From positions 3,322,121 through 3,386,120 of the forward strand of contig NZ_JH980292.1 in the NCBI RefSeq assembly GCF_000314005.1: 64,000 bases of DNA, read 5' to 3'. Below are positions 15,161 to 25,398 of this stretch, one piece after another. Position 1 is the first letter of the stretch, and each line of letters opens with the position of its first letter. Source of the DNA: Spirulina subsalsa PCC 9445. Its GTDB lineage: Bacteria > Cyanobacteriota > Cyanobacteriia > Cyanobacteriales > Spirulinaceae. The position numbers and the translations under genes were made by a program. The notes beneath the pieces were generated by a model. The model saw nothing but the letters and a program-made list of their open reading frames with translations. It was not told the origin of the DNA and did no database searches.

Positions 15161-17440
15161 GTGGTGTCTAAGACTTCAGAAGACAATAGCTTTTTTACAG
15201 AATTTCTAGAGGATTATTTCGCCGAATGTGAGGAACATCTCGCGGCCATTCGTCAGAACCTTTTGGTCTTAGAATCGTTCCTCGACCAACCCCATGTAGA
15301 ACTGGAAGTATTACAAGCCCTATTTCGGAGTTTTCACACCTTAAAAGGGTTATCCGGCATGGTGGGGATTAAAGAAGCTGAAGCACTAGCCCATCAGATG
15401 GAAAGCTATTTACGTCTGTTGCGAGAAGAACATCCTGCCCTATCTGCATCCGGTTTTGATGCCTTAATGGAAGGAACAAAAACCCTAGAGCAAGTCATTA
15501 ATTGTCAGCACCAAAACGCTCCTTTGCCCGATATTGAACCCATTGTCGAAAAACTGAAGGTCTTACTGCCCACAGAAACTAAACCAAGCCAAAAAACGCA
15601 AGGGATTATTACCCCCATTCATCTCGCACTGCCCAGCACCGCTCAAGACCACCTGAAAGGGGTTCAGGAAGAAGGTCAAAAAGTCTGGCATTTTGTGTTT
15701 TCTCCCAACTCCCAACGGGCCCAAGCAGGCATTAATGTCAATGTGATTCGCAGTCGTTTGGAAAGTATTGGGCAAGTCATTCATGCGGCACCTCGTCTTA
15801 ATCCTGACCATCAGATTGTTTTTGATTTTGTCGTGGGAACAACAGCCGAAGAGAGCCTTTTTTCCCCTTGGTCCCAAGAGGGAGTTACTTGGACTCCCTA
15901 TGAAACCCCAGAAACAACCCCTCCGAATGAACCCCTGAAACCTGTAGAAGCGGCAGTGAAGCCAGTGGCAACAGTCCCAGAAAGCGGGGACACCAAACCA
16001 ACCCAAGAGTCAACACCCGGCTCTGATGACGACGAAACCACTCCTGCGCCCCTTTTATCCGGGGTGGATGCCCCCCCGGCCTTGCCCTTGTTGGGCAACG
16101 CTGCGCGAACAGAACCCATGACCAAGGCTGCACCCCTGATTTCTCAACCCTCTACTGTTGTGCGAGTAGAGTTGCCCAAACTGGATGCTCTGATGCGAAT
16201 GGTGGGGGATTTAGTCATTAGTCGGGCGAGATTAGATGATTATATTCATCAACTGAAAAGCATCTTACCCGACGCTCAACTGCGACCCTTACAGGAACTA
16301 AACTTAACCTTAGAACGACAGATGCGGGACTTGCGGGAAGGGGTGATGCGGGTGCGACTGGTGCCGATTGGGGAGATATTCGCTCGGATGCAGTTTGTGG
16401 TGAGGGATTTAGTGCGGGAAAGTGATAAGGAGGTGGTGTTAAAAATTAGTGGACAGGAAACCGAGATTGATAAGTTTGTGGTGGAACGGATGATGGACCC
16501 GATGCTGCATCTTGTCCGCAATGCTGTAAGTCATGGCATTGAAAGCCAAGAGCAACGGTTAGCCGCCCAGAAAAGCCCTGTGGGTCAGATTCACCTGCGC
16601 GCTCAAACCTCGGGGGAAATGGTGATGATTGAAATTGAGGATGATGGGCGAGGGGTGGACGGGAAAAAGGTCATAGAGCAGGCGAGAGAGCGTCAGTTAA
16701 TCTCTTCTGGAGTCGGAGAAGACCATTATGATGGCATGAGTTTGTTAGAGATTTTATGCGCCCCCGGCTTTTCGACTAAAGAACAGGCCGATTTGGCCAG
16801 TGGTCGGGGTGTGGGGATGGCTATTGTGAAGAACACTGTGCGGGAGTTAGGGGGGCTGCTTGATTTGACGACGGAAGTGGGTCAGGGGACTTGTTTTCGG
16901 ATTCAATTGCCGCTTACTTTGGCGATCGCAGATGCTTTAATTACCAATGTAGGAACCGATACTTTCGCCATTCCTCAATCCTCCGTCCGCGAAGTGATTG
17001 AAGTCTCCCCCAGTCAAGTCATCCACTTTGAAAACAACGAAATTATTCCCTATCGCGGTCAAGTCTTACCCCTCGTTCATTTAAACCACTTATTCCATCT
17101 CACCCCAAGTTTAGACCCCATCCATCCAGACACCCGCTTAAAAATCGTCGTAGCAGGCAGTAGCCTAAACACCGTTGGTTTAGTCGTAGAGCGCATTATT
17201 GGGCTGCGGGAAATCGTCGTCCAAGCCCTCACAGACCCCCTAGTGCGCGTCCTAGGAGTCGCCGGAGCCACGGAATTGGGAGATGGGCGCGTCGTCCTCA
17301 TCTTAGACGTGGGGGCCCTCGTGCGCATGGCAGCCGCCCGTAAATCCATCAGTCAAGGGAGCAGGGGGGGAGGGGGAGAGGGGGAGCAGGGGAGCAGGGG
17401 AGCAGGGGGGCAGGGGAGCAGGGGGGCAGGGGAGAATTGA
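15161..17440 (+). CDS. cheA: chemotaxis histidine kinase CheA
   Basis: A 759-residue CheA (765 if the upstream GTG at 15143 is used; I prefer GTG 15161, which has AGGGAG at proper distance). Domains in order: HPt (P1) with phospho-His in FRSFHTLKGLSGMVG (about residue 59), a regulatory insert and a Pro/Thr-rich linker (about 255-330), the dimerisation helices (DALMRMVGDLVISRARLD), the HATPase core with LHLVRNAVSHGIE, DDGRGVD, GFSTKEQ and GRGVGM, and a C-terminal CheW-like domain. There is no fused receiver, in contrast to many cyanobacterial CheA proteins; cheY is separate. The last about 28 residues (SQGSRGGGGEGEQGSRG and following) are encoded by a composite short-repeat array, so this tail is not part of the ancestral protein. 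cheW follows after 111 bp. Confidence 0.95.
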   Translation: MVSKTSEDNSFFTEFLEDYFAECEEHLAAIRQNLLVLESFLDQPHVELEVLQALFRSFHTLKGLSGMVGIKEAEALAHQMESYLRLLREEHPALSASGFDALMEGTKTLEQVINCQHQNAPLPDIEPIVEKLKVLLPTETKPSQKTQGIITPIHLALPSTAQDHLKGVQEEGQKVWHFVFSPNSQRAQAGINVNVIRSRLESIGQVIHAAPRLNPDHQIVFDFVVGTTAEESLFSPWSQEGVTWTPYETPETTPPNEPLKPVEAAVKPVATVPESGDTKPTQESTPGSDDDETTPAPLLSGVDAPPALPLLGNAARTEPMTKAAPLISQPSTVVRVELPKLDALMRMVGDLVISRARLDDYIHQLKSILPDAQLRPLQELNLTLERQMRDLREGVMRVRLVPIGEIFARMQFVVRDLVRESDKEVVLKISGQETEIDKFVVERMMDPMLHLVRNAVSHGIESQEQRLAAQKSPVGQIHLRAQTSGEMVMIEIEDDGRGVDGKKVIEQARERQLISSGVGEDHYDGMSLLEILCAPGFSTKEQADLASGRGVGMAIVKNTVRELGGLLDLTTEVGQGTCFRIQLPLTLAIADALITNVGTDTFAIPQSSVREVIEVSPSQVIHFENNEIIPYRGQVLPLVHLNHLFHLTPSLDPIHPDTRLKIVVAGSSLNTVGLVVERIIGLREIVVQALTDPLVRVLGVAGATELGDGRVVLILDVGALVRMAAARKSISQGSRGGGGEGEQGSRGAGGQGSRGAGEN

Positions 17441-17532
17441 TAATTATTCCCTATTACCTCTTCCCCGACTCCCGACTCCCGACTCCCGATTCCCTATTCC
17501 CCATTCCCTATTCCCCATTCCCAACTCCCGAC
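17357..17532. repeat. composite short tandem repeat, copy B (enters cheA)
   Basis: GGGAGCA/GGGGAGCA octamers from 17357, the AT-rich core TTGATAATTATTCCCTATTA with CCTCTTCCCC (about 17437-17467), then CGACTCC and ATTCCCT heptamers to about 17532. The G-rich arm is translated as the Gly/Ser/Gln/Arg tail of CheA, and the core supplies its TGA stop. Confidence 0.9.
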
Positions 17533-17551
17533 ACCTTATTCACAACCAATT

Positions 17552-18016
17552 ATGTCCAACTCATCCAACCCAAACGAAGCCTTTATCATCTTTGAACTGG
17601 CCGACACCTTATATGGAATTTCGTCCCAATCCGTACAGCAAATGGAAATGGTGGATAGAATTACCCCCGTTCCCAATGCACCCCACTTTGTCGAAGGAGT
17701 GGTATTTTCCCGAGGACAAGTGATTCCCGTGATTAACCTCCGCGCCCGCTTTGGCTTTGAAAAAATTCCCTACAACCTACGCACCCGGTTAATCGTCACC
17801 CAAAGTCAAAACCGCACCATCGGATTAATTGTAGACACCGCCCGAGAATTTATCGTGATTCCCGAGAATGCCATTCAACCTCCCAACGAGGAAATTTCTG
17901 GGTTAAGTGGGCGCTACCTAGCCGGAATTGCCACCCTTGAAAAACGAATTATTCTCATTCTGAAAGTCGAGGAAGTCTTTCAAATGCCAGATTCTAGCCT
18001 CTCGGTTTTGTCTTAA
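17552..18016 (+). CDS. cheW: chemotaxis coupling protein CheW
   Basis: A 154-residue single CheW domain (two five-stranded SH3-like subdomains) covering nearly the whole protein. Typical segments are the N-terminal EAFIIFELADTLYGISSQSV, VVFSRGQVIPVINLRARFG and RTIGLIVDTAREF. It scaffolds the receptor (next gene) to CheA (previous gene). The ATG at 17552 follows a repeat array with no strong ribosome-binding site, unusual within this operon, so translation may be weak or leaderless-like. The downstream receptor gene starts 50 bp later behind a good AAGGAG, consistent with co-transcription. Confidence 0.93.
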   Translation: MSNSSNPNEAFIIFELADTLYGISSQSVQQMEMVDRITPVPNAPHFVEGVVFSRGQVIPVINLRARFGFEKIPYNLRTRLIVTQSQNRTIGLIVDTAREFIVIPENAIQPPNEEISGLSGRYLAGIATLEKRIILILKVEEVFQMPDSSLSVLS

Positions 18017-18066
18017 ATCCTGTCCTTTCCCTACAGCCTATTTAATTAATCAAGGAGTTTTTTCTC

Positions 18067-20139
18067 ATGGCTAAAAATCGCCAGGCTGCCAAAGCCCCCA
18101 AACCCAACAACGGCAAAGGATTAGCCTCCTCCCCAGACCTAAACCCCCTGATGGCCGCGACAGCCGCCCAAATGACTCAAGGGGTACAAGACTTGAGTAG
18201 CGTACTCACCCAACTTGACCAAGATAACCACAAACAAACCCAAACCCTTGAAGAAGCAACAACCAGTATTGTTGAAATTGCTACCTCCTTAAAAGACACA
18301 GCCAATCAAGCCCAATCCGTGGCTGATTCCACCGAGCAGATGGTGTCCTCCATCAACGAAATTGCGGCCTCCGTGGAACAAGTAACAGGCAGTAGCACAG
18401 AACTGGCTACCGCTATCCGACAGGTCAGCACCTCGATCACAGAAAGCAGTACCAACACCAAAAACGTCGCCGAAACCTCCCAAGACATGGCAGCCTCAGC
18501 CCAACAGGTGACGGCTTCTATGACCGAAATCGCGGCCTCGATTAAAAGCGTCAGCAACGACACGGAAAACCTCGCCTCGGCGGTGAATCAAACGGCGGCC
18601 TCGGTGGAAGAAATGAATAGTTCTATCCAAGGGGTGGCGCAAAATGCCGATGATATGACGGCGGCCTCGGAAGAAACGACCTCCTCGATTAATGAAATGG
18701 CGGCCTCGATTGAACAGGTTTCCGCCAGTACCGAGAATTTAACCGCGACGGTGGAAGATGTAGCCAGTTCCATTGAAGAAATGGCGCAGTCTATCCAAGG
18801 GGTAGCCCAAAATAGCGAAAGAATCACCGAAGCGGCAACCAATGCGGCTACCAGTGCCGAACAACTGGACCGTTCCATTCGCTCGGTGTCTACCTTAACC
18901 CAAAAGGCTGATGAACTGACCCAACGCATGGCGCGGGATGCGGAAGTGGGAGGCGCAACGGTTGAAAAGGCGATTCAAGGTTTAGGACGAGTGCGCCAGT
19001 CCATGGTGCAGTCGGCTGATGTGATTCGGGATATGGGGAAGCGGACGACGGAAATTAGTTCCATTGTGGACACGATTAATTTAATCGCTGAACGGACGAA
19101 TTTATTGTCTCTCAATGCTTCCATTGAAGCGGCCCGGGCTGGAGAGGCAGGGCGGGGCTTTGCGGTGGTGGCGGAGGAAATTCGCAATCTGGCAGACCGG
19201 GCGGCTCAAGCGACTTCTGATATTGGGATGATTATTAAGGGGTTACAAAATGTGGTGCAGGAGGCGGTGAATACATCTAGCGAGGGGGTGCGAGTTGCTG
19301 AAGATAGTGGGCGTTTGGCAGAAGATGGGGCGCAGGGGTTGAAAAAAATCCTGGATGGGGTGGAAGAAACGACGAAGTTGGTGGGTCAAATTTCTAGTGC
19401 TTCGGAAGAGCAGTTAGTGGCCGGGCAAACGGTGGTGACGGCGATTAATGCTACTGTCGCCCAAGCGAAAGAAGTAAGCAGGGCAACGATTGAACAGGCG
19501 AAGGCGTCGGAACGGATTGTTCAATCGACCCAACAAATGCGTCAGATTAGCCAACAGGTGAATCAGGCGATGCGGGAACAGTCCCGGGCGGCGCGAGATG
19601 TGATTAAGGCGGCGCAAAATACAAATAATTTGGCGGGACAAGTGCGCAAGGCGGCTAATGAGCAGGCGAAGGGGGCGACCCAAATTATGCAGGCCATTGA
19701 GATGATGCGTCGGGGTATTGGGACGACTTCCCGAGCCTTGCAGGAACAGTCTGTGGCGGGGGATCAAATTTCTCAGGAGGCGGAACGCTTGGTGCGGTTA
19801 ATTAATACGGTGACGCAATCGATGCAGGAACAGACGACGAGCGCGCTACAACTGAATAAGGCGACGGATAGTATGCGGGTGCAGTCGGAACAGGTGGCGA
19901 AGGCGATGAGGGAACAAAACCGCGCTATTCAGGACATGATGTTGTCAAGTCAAAATATTGTTAAACAAATTCGCTTGATTTCGGCGAGCAATTTGGAACA
20001 TTCGGCGGTGGCGAGTCGAGTTCAGCAGTTGGTGCGTGATGTACAATTGTTTTCTTCTCGGGGAAGTCAAGGTTTACAAGAGTCTAAGACGTTGGTAAAT
20101 CAGCAGTTATCCATGATTCGTAATGTGGGAAATCAATAA
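18067..20139 (+). CDS. soluble methyl-accepting chemotaxis protein
   Basis: A 690-residue chemoreceptor with no membrane-spanning segment and no recognisable ligand domain (no PAS, GAF or Cache). After a short basic, Pro-rich N-terminus ([18 protein letters not shown]) it is almost continuous coiled coil, with repeating motifs such as [15 protein letters not shown] and [16 protein letters not shown] that resemble stacked HAMP/signalling heptads. The conserved hairpin tip that contacts CheA/CheW is [20 protein letters not shown] followed by [17 protein letters not shown] (about 340-375). Gln/Glu pairs suited to methylation by the cluster's CheR and removal by CheB occur on both sides. What it senses is unknown; a cytoplasmic signal, or input through the PAS-HEAT protein next door, is possible (inference). 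Confidence 0.93.
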   Translation: MAKNRQAAKAPKPNNGKGLASSPDLNPLMAATAAQMTQGVQDLSSVLTQLDQDNHKQTQTLEEATTSIVEIATSLKDTANQAQSVADSTEQMVSSINEIAASVEQVTGSSTELATAIRQVSTSITESSTNTKNVAETSQDMAASAQQVTASMTEIAASIKSVSNDTENLASAVNQTAASVEEMNSSIQGVAQNADDMTAASEETTSSINEMAASIEQVSASTENLTATVEDVASSIEEMAQSIQGVAQNSERITEAATNAATSAEQLDRSIRSVSTLTQKADELTQRMARDAEVGGATVEKAIQGLGRVRQSMVQSADVIRDMGKRTTEISSIVDTINLIAERTNLLSLNASIEAARAGEAGRGFAVVAEEIRNLADRAAQATSDIGMIIKGLQNVVQEAVNTSSEGVRVAEDSGRLAEDGAQGLKKILDGVEETTKLVGQISSASEEQLVAGQTVVTAINATVAQAKEVSRATIEQAKASERIVQSTQQMRQISQQVNQAMREQSRAARDVIKAAQNTNNLAGQVRKAANEQAKGATQIMQAIEMMRRGIGTTSRALQEQSVAGDQISQEAERLVRLINTVTQSMQEQTTSALQLNKATDSMRVQSEQVAKAMREQNRAIQDMMLSSQNIVKQIRLISASNLEHSAVASRVQQLVRDVQLFSSRGSQGLQESKTLVNQQLSMIRNVGNQ

Positions 20140-20142
20140 GTT

Positions 20143-20319
20143 GGGGGAATAGGGAATAGGGGGAGAGGGGGAGAGGGGGAGCAGGGGAGCAGGGGAGCAG
20201 GGGAGCAGGGGAGCAGGGGAGAGGGGGAGTTGATAATTATTAACTATTCCCGATTCCCGACTCCCGATTCCCGATTCCCGACTCCCGACTCCCGACTCCC
20301 GACTCCCGACTCTCCCCCG
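20143..20319. repeat. composite short tandem repeat, copy C
   Basis: G-rich arm of GGGGAGCA octamers and GGGGGAGA units (20143-20229), a variant core TTGATAATTATTAACTATTC (20230-20249), then CGATTCC/CGACTCC heptamers to about 20319. It starts 4 bp after the receptor gene's stop codon and ends 70 bp before the PAS-HEAT gene. Confidence 0.9.
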
Positions 20320-20389
20320 TTCCCTTATTCAACAAACGCTAGCTACTGGCATCGACTTACTATCCACTATCCTCTGTCCACAATCCACT

Positions 20390-23164
20390 ATGACTATTAG
20401 TATTTTCACTACGGATGCTCATTTACTCATTCGATCTTGGGATGCAACGCTGGTTGCTATGACGGGATTGAAAGGGGAACAAGTGTATGGCAAGCCTTTA
20501 ATGGATTTGATTCCGGATTTAGCGTCTCGGGGGCTGTTGGAGCGGTTTCAACGGGTGCTGAGGGAGGGGGTGATTGAAACGTTGGCCCCGGCTTTGCATC
20601 ACTATCTGATTCCTTGTCCTCCTGAACGATCTTCTCCCTATTTTGATAAGATGCAGCAACGGGTGACGATTGCTCCGTTACGCGATCGCGATGAGGTGAT
20701 TGGGACGATTGTCACCCTAGAGGATGTGACGGAACGGTTGATTGAGGAACGGGTGTTAGCCCAAAAGTTGGCGGAACCTCAAAAAATCCCGGATTCTATC
20801 GAAGAGGCTTTATCGCTGTTGGATCAAAATCATCCTCAAGTGCGATCGCAAATTGTCAATCATTGGGCGAAGTCTTCTCAACCCCAAATTACCCAAGAGT
20901 TATTAACTCTCCTACGCCGAGAACACCGCAATCCCAATGTGTTAAATAGTGTGTTGCAGGTGCTGGTTTTGAGTCATGTAGATCCCATTCCCGCCCTGAT
21001 TGACTGTTTACAGGATCCGGATGTGGATCTGCGCATTTATGCGGCCTTGGCTTTGGGTGAACGCCACGATGGACGAGCAATCCCCGCGTTGCGGGAGGCG
21101 TTAAAGGATCAGGATACAAATGTTCGGTATCATGTGATTGAAGCCTTGGGTCATCTCCAAGCCACGGAGACGATTGATGAGTTGTGCGAAATTGCCCGAG
21201 GAGGGGATTTTTTCTTGGCATTTCCGGCACTGGAAGCCTTGATGCGGATTGGGGATAGTACGGTGGCCAGTCGTTTGTTGCCTCTGTTGGAGGATGAGTT
21301 ACTGGTGGATCAGGTGACGGAGGTGTTGGGGCAGTTGGGGGATGCGGATGTGGTGGTGGCAATGGCAGAACAGTTGAATCTGCCTAATACCCAGGTGTTA
21401 AGTATTGCGGGGGCGATCGCCAAAATTTCCCAACGCTATCAAAAGATTTACGGTGAAGGGGATGTTATCGCTGATTTAGCCTGTCAAGGGATTCAGGAGG
21501 AAGGCGTTGATAATATTTTAGCGGTTCTCCCAGAAGCCTCTGATGAGCAACTGACGGCTTTAGTGGTTCTGTTAGGGTCTTTGGAAGGTGAAAAGATAGA
21601 ACGGGCTTTAGCCGGCCTGTTAGAGTCTTCTGCGGTGCGAGAATTAGTCCAATCGGCCATGATCCGCTATGGGCGGAATACTCGTTCTCGGGCGAGGGTG
21701 ACAGATTTATTAATTCAACAGTTGGATTCTCCGGATTTGGAAACTCGCAAATTAGCGGCCGATGCTTTGGGACGCATTGGCAGCCCTCGGGCAGTTGAGG
21801 CGTTGACTCAACTGCTGAGTGAAGATCCAGAACTGGTGATGGTCACGGCGGCGGCCTTAGCCCAAATTGGGGATCAAAAGGCGTTTGACTCTCTGTTAAG
21901 TTTAATGGGACATCCAGAATCGGCTGTGCGTTTGGCGGCGATCGCTGCCCTCAATTCCTTGGGTCATCCGGCGATGTCTCAGCGTATCCTGCCCATGCTC
22001 AAAGATGAGAATCCTTGGGTGCGAGAATCGGCTGTTAAAATCGCGGGCTATTTTGCCTTTCGCGAATGTATTGATCCCCTGTTTGATTGTTTAGAAGACC
22101 CGGAAGAGCGAGTGCGGCGGGCGGTGATTGAACATTTGCCCTATTTGGAAGATGACCGAGTGTTTGGGGTTTTAGTGCGATCGCTCACTCAAGAAACCCC
22201 CGGAGTCCGGGCAGTGGCCGCCCACGCTTTGGGCGAGTTGGGGACTTTAACCCCCTCAGCGCTCACCCCGGAACTGTTCGAGCATTTACGCCAAGCCTTA
22301 GAAGATTCAGAACCCTGGGTCCGCTATCAAGCGGTGCGTTCTCTCGGCCGTTGGCTGGGAGAAATGGGCAACACCCCAGCCACGGAGACGATGATTGACC
22401 AACTGCTCCCCCGGATTAAAACCCTGATTGAGGAAGATCCAGCCAATCCCGTGCGGGCTGCCGCCGCTAAAACCTTGGGGCAACTGGGTCATGAGGAAAT
22501 GATCCCCCTCTTAATCCAACTCAGTGAAGATGAGAACAGCGATCCCGATATTGCTCGGGCTGCCCTCTTAGCGTTGGGTCAAATTGACCACCCCAACGCG
22601 GTTTCCGCCCTGATGACTGGGTTAAATTCCCCCAATCCAGAACGGCGACTCGATGCCATCCAAGCCTTCCGGGAACGGGGGGATACTGATGCAGGCCTCG
22701 CTTTACAATGGATGGTAGCGGCGGATCCTGAAACCAAGGTCGTTCATGCCGCCATTGACTCCCTCTCCCGCATGGCCACCCCTGATGCGATCGCCGCCCT
22801 CCTAGAACTCACCCTCGACCCCAGCAATCGAGAAGCCTGTATCAACGCCCTCGCCCAACGGGGCAACCACCCCAACACGGCCAAACTCGAATATATTGAG
22901 GCGATCGCTAAGGGGCTCAATCATGTTCACACCACTATCCGGTGTGCCGTGGTCGAAATCCTCAAACGGCTCAAACATCCCTATGCCTCAGAATTTCTCA
23001 TCGCCGCCCTCCACGATCGGGAATCCGGCGTGCGTTTAGCCGCCGTCAGCGCCCTCATTGCCCTAGGGAATCGTTCCTGTATCGAACAATTAGCCATGCT
23101 GACCCGAACCGACCCCTCCCCGGCTGTCCGTCGTGCGGCACAACGACTCTTACACTTTTCGTGA
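20390..23164 (+). CDS. PAS domain plus HEAT-repeat protein of the chemotaxis cluster
   Basis: A 924-residue soluble protein. Residues 1-120 form one PAS domain (IRSWDATLVAMTGLKGEQVYG, ending IVTLEDVTERL). From about 140 to the C-terminus there are some 22-25 HEAT/PBS-lyase-type repeats with the recurring pattern V(R)xxAAxALGxLG; clear units include YAALALGERHDGRAIPALRE, AADALGRIGSPRAVEALTQL and VRAAAAKTLGQLGHEEMIPL. The HEAT superhelix is a protein-binding scaffold; the PAS may sense redox, light or a small ligand. It has no kinase, lyase or receiver domain. Placed between the receptor and cheR, on the same strand, it may be a receptor accessory or adaptor (inference). Its stop codon lies in a repeat shared with IS debris at 48.2 kb. 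Confidence 0.85.
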   Translation: MTISIFTTDAHLLIRSWDATLVAMTGLKGEQVYGKPLMDLIPDLASRGLLERFQRVLREGVIETLAPALHHYLIPCPPERSSPYFDKMQQRVTIAPLRDRDEVIGTIVTLEDVTERLIEERVLAQKLAEPQKIPDSIEEALSLLDQNHPQVRSQIVNHWAKSSQPQITQELLTLLRREHRNPNVLNSVLQVLVLSHVDPIPALIDCLQDPDVDLRIYAALALGERHDGRAIPALREALKDQDTNVRYHVIEALGHLQATETIDELCEIARGGDFFLAFPALEALMRIGDSTVASRLLPLLEDELLVDQVTEVLGQLGDADVVVAMAEQLNLPNTQVLSIAGAIAKISQRYQKIYGEGDVIADLACQGIQEEGVDNILAVLPEASDEQLTALVVLLGSLEGEKIERALAGLLESSAVRELVQSAMIRYGRNTRSRARVTDLLIQQLDSPDLETRKLAADALGRIGSPRAVEALTQLLSEDPELVMVTAAALAQIGDQKAFDSLLSLMGHPESAVRLAAIAALNSLGHPAMSQRILPMLKDENPWVRESAVKIAGYFAFRECIDPLFDCLEDPEERVRRAVIEHLPYLEDDRVFGVLVRSLTQETPGVRAVAAHALGELGTLTPSALTPELFEHLRQALEDSEPWVRYQAVRSLGRWLGEMGNTPATETMIDQLLPRIKTLIEEDPANPVRAAAAKTLGQLGHEEMIPLLIQLSEDENSDPDIARAALLALGQIDHPNAVSALMTGLNSPNPERRLDAIQAFRERGDTDAGLALQWMVAADPETKVVHAAIDSLSRMATPDAIAALLELTLDPSNREACINALAQRGNHPNTAKLEYIEAIAKGLNHVHTTIRCAVVEILKRLKHPYASEFLIAALHDRESGVRLAAVSALIALGNRSCIEQLAMLTRTDPSPAVRRAAQRLLHFS

Positions 23165-23186
23165 ACGACCTGACGCTGAATCGAAG
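23161..23186. repeat. short repeat shared with the 48.2-kb mobile debris
   Basis: GTGAACGACCTGACGCTGAA plus TCGAAG here resembles GTGAACTAACCGACGCTGAA plus TCGAGG at 48233-48258, with only a few mismatches. It overlaps the stop codon of the PAS-HEAT gene. It may be a fossil end of an IS200/IS605-type element. Confidence 0.55.
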
Positions 23187-23346
23187 ATCACAGCGCGCCA
23201 GCGTGGAGTAGATTTCTTTTATCCTCTACTATCCCGTCTTACCGTTTGGCGATAGACAATGCTGAAGCGTCCCCCAGCTAAAGAAGGTCACGCTTCCTCT
23301 GATTACCCTTGTACCTGACGATTACTCATTACAGTAGGACCGACGG

Positions 23347-24267
23347 ATGACTCATGATAAATGGCAAGATATCAATAAACTTCGTTTAACAAGTTGGAAA
23401 GAACCCGTTGAATTGAATGAAAGTACTTTTACTATTTTGCGAGATTTAATCCATGAAAAATCAGGTCTTTATTATGAGTTAAACAAACGAGAAATGTTGG
23501 GGGATAAACTAACTCCTCGCTTACAAGAATGTGGTCTAACTTCCTTCCTAGATTACTATTATTTCCTCAAATATGACCCTAGTGCCTATGAAGAATGGGG
23601 TCATTTGATGAATGCTTTAGCGGTTCCAGAAACCTTTTTTTGGCGAGAGATTGATCCCATTCAAACCCTAGTTCAGATCATTTTACCAAAATGGTTTGCC
23701 TTGAATAGCCAAGATACCTTTCGCATTTGGAGTGCGGCTTGTTCCACAGGAGAAGAACCTCTGACCATCGCGATGGCTTTAAATGAAGCAGGTTGGTTTC
23801 AAAAATGTAATATTCAAATTTTTGCCAGCGATGCTTCATCCAAGGCGATTCGGACTGCCCGTGAAGGCATTTATCGAGAACGATCATTTCGCGTTCTTTC
23901 TCCTCTCCTAAAATCTAAGTATTTTGTGGAAATTGTCGATCCCATAAGGAAAGACCAAAAAGCTTGGAAAATTGATGAATTGATCCACAAAAGAATCAAG
24001 TGGTCTGTGGCAAACTTAATGAACGTTTGGGAGTTTAGCTCCTTAGCTCGGGCTAACTTTATCTTTTGTCGCAATGTCTTTATCTATTTTTCTGAACAAG
24101 CCATTGAAAACACCGTCAATCATTTTTATGACTTTATGCCTTCCCCGGGTTATCTATCCATCAGTACATCAGAGTCTCTCTTAAAACTCAAAACTCCATT
24201 TCAGTTAAAAGAAATTGGGGGTGCATTTATTTATCTCAAATCTAAAGAGCAAGCAAGGAGTATCTAG
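23347..24267 (+). CDS. cheR: chemotaxis protein methyltransferase CheR
   Basis: A 306-residue CheR: an N-terminal all-alpha domain (FTILRDLIHEKSGLYYEL) and a C-terminal Rossmann methyltransferase with the AdoMet loop IWSAACSTGEEPLTIAMAL (about 128-146) and the ANFIFCRNVFIYF strand. It adds methyl groups to receptor glutamates, here most likely of the soluble receptor two genes upstream, and so provides adaptation opposed by CheB. It lacks C-terminal TPR repeats. It overlaps cheB by one base (TAGTG), a sign of translational coupling. Codon use and the lower GC of this gene differ slightly from the GC-rich HEAT gene before it. Confidence 0.95.
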   Translation: MTHDKWQDINKLRLTSWKEPVELNESTFTILRDLIHEKSGLYYELNKREMLGDKLTPRLQECGLTSFLDYYYFLKYDPSAYEEWGHLMNALAVPETFFWREIDPIQTLVQIILPKWFALNSQDTFRIWSAACSTGEEPLTIAMALNEAGWFQKCNIQIFASDASSKAIRTAREGIYRERSFRVLSPLLKSKYFVEIVDPIRKDQKAWKIDELIHKRIKWSVANLMNVWEFSSLARANFIFCRNVFIYFSEQAIENTVNHFYDFMPSPGYLSISTSESLLKLKTPFQLKEIGGAFIYLKSKEQARSI

Positions 24268-25331
24268 TGAGTAAAGTTATTCGGGTCTTAATTGTGGATG
24301 ATTCCGCCTATGTGCGGAAAGTGGTTCGCCAAATGCTCTCCCGCAGTCCCTTTATAGAAGTAGTGGGGACAGCCCACGATGGGAAAGATGCCCTAGAACA
24401 AATTGAAAAGCTCAACCCAGATGTTGTCACCCTCGATTTAATCATGCCAGAAATGGAAGGGGTGGAGTTTTTAAAACACCAAATGGCTAAACATCCTATT
24501 CCAGTGGTGGTGGTGAGTATTGCCGATGAGGGGGGGGAACGAGTGCTGGCGGCCTTAGATGCGGGGGCCGTGGATTTTGTCCAAAAACCCACCGCTTTAG
24601 CCACCGATAAAATGTATGACATTAGCGACGAGTTAATTGACAAGGTAAAGGCCGCCGCCCATGTTCCCCTCAATCGTCTTCCGGTTCAAGCCCCCAGTCC
24701 TCTAGTCTTGGTGGAAAAACCCATGACTCCTTCTCCTGTCTCATCCCAAGCTTTAGAAATGATTGTGATTGGTATTTCCACCGGAGGCCCCCAAGCCTTG
24801 GCCTATGCCATCCCCCAACTCCCGGCCGATTTCCCTCTCCCCATCGCCGTTGTGCTTCATATGCCCATTGGCTACACCAAAATGTACGCCGAACGCCTCA
24901 ATGGTCTTTCCGCTTTAGAAGTCATCGAAGCGGCCGAGGGGGATGAGGTGCGCCCCGGACGGGTGATGATTGCCCCGGCGGGTCGCCATTTAACCTTTGT
25001 TCGGCAGCCCAACGGTCAGGTGTTGGCTCATTTGGAAGCCCGCCCCTTTGATATGCTCCATCGTCCTAGTGTGGATGTTCTCTTTCAATCGGCGGCGGAG
25101 GTCTATGGTTCCCATTTATTGGGAGTGGTGATGACGGGGATGGGGTCCGATGGGAAACAAGGCTCTGCTTGGATTAAGTCCCACGGGGGGCTAGTCTACA
25201 CCGAAGATGAATCCAGTTGTGTGGTCTATGGGATGCCTCGTTCGGTGGTCGAGGCGGGATTAAGCGATCGCCGAATTTCCCTCCAGTATCTCCCCAGTAC
25301 CTTGATTCATCTAGCAACGTCAGGGGTTTAA
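24267..25331 (+). CDS. cheB: protein-glutamate methylesterase/deamidase CheB
   Basis: A 354-residue CheB with an N-terminal receiver domain (Asp57 in VVTLDLIMPEMEG, Lys108) and a C-terminal methylesterase domain. The catalytic triad is visible: Ser172 in IGISTGGPQAL, His199 in VVLHMPIGY and Asp296 in TGMGSDGKQGS. It removes methyl groups, or deamidates glutamines, on receptors when phosphorylated by CheA, giving negative feedback. The start is GTG at 24267, overlapping the cheR stop TAG by one base, with AAGGAG at 24255-24260 as ribosome-binding site. The adjacent cheR and the soluble receptor make a complete adaptation module. Confidence 0.96.
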   Translation: MSKVIRVLIVDDSAYVRKVVRQMLSRSPFIEVVGTAHDGKDALEQIEKLNPDVVTLDLIMPEMEGVEFLKHQMAKHPIPVVVVSIADEGGERVLAALDAGAVDFVQKPTALATDKMYDISDELIDKVKAAAHVPLNRLPVQAPSPLVLVEKPMTPSPVSSQALEMIVIGISTGGPQALAYAIPQLPADFPLPIAVVLHMPIGYTKMYAERLNGLSALEVIEAAEGDEVRPGRVMIAPAGRHLTFVRQPNGQVLAHLEARPFDMLHRPSVDVLFQSAAEVYGSHLLGVVMTGMGSDGKQGSAWIKSHGGLVYTEDESSCVVYGMPRSVVEAGLSDRRISLQYLPSTLIHLATSGV

Positions 25332-25398
25332 TCGCTTACCGTTTACATTCTCCATTGCTGCGCAACTCTACGCAAACGTCATTTAAGGGATTCTGACT

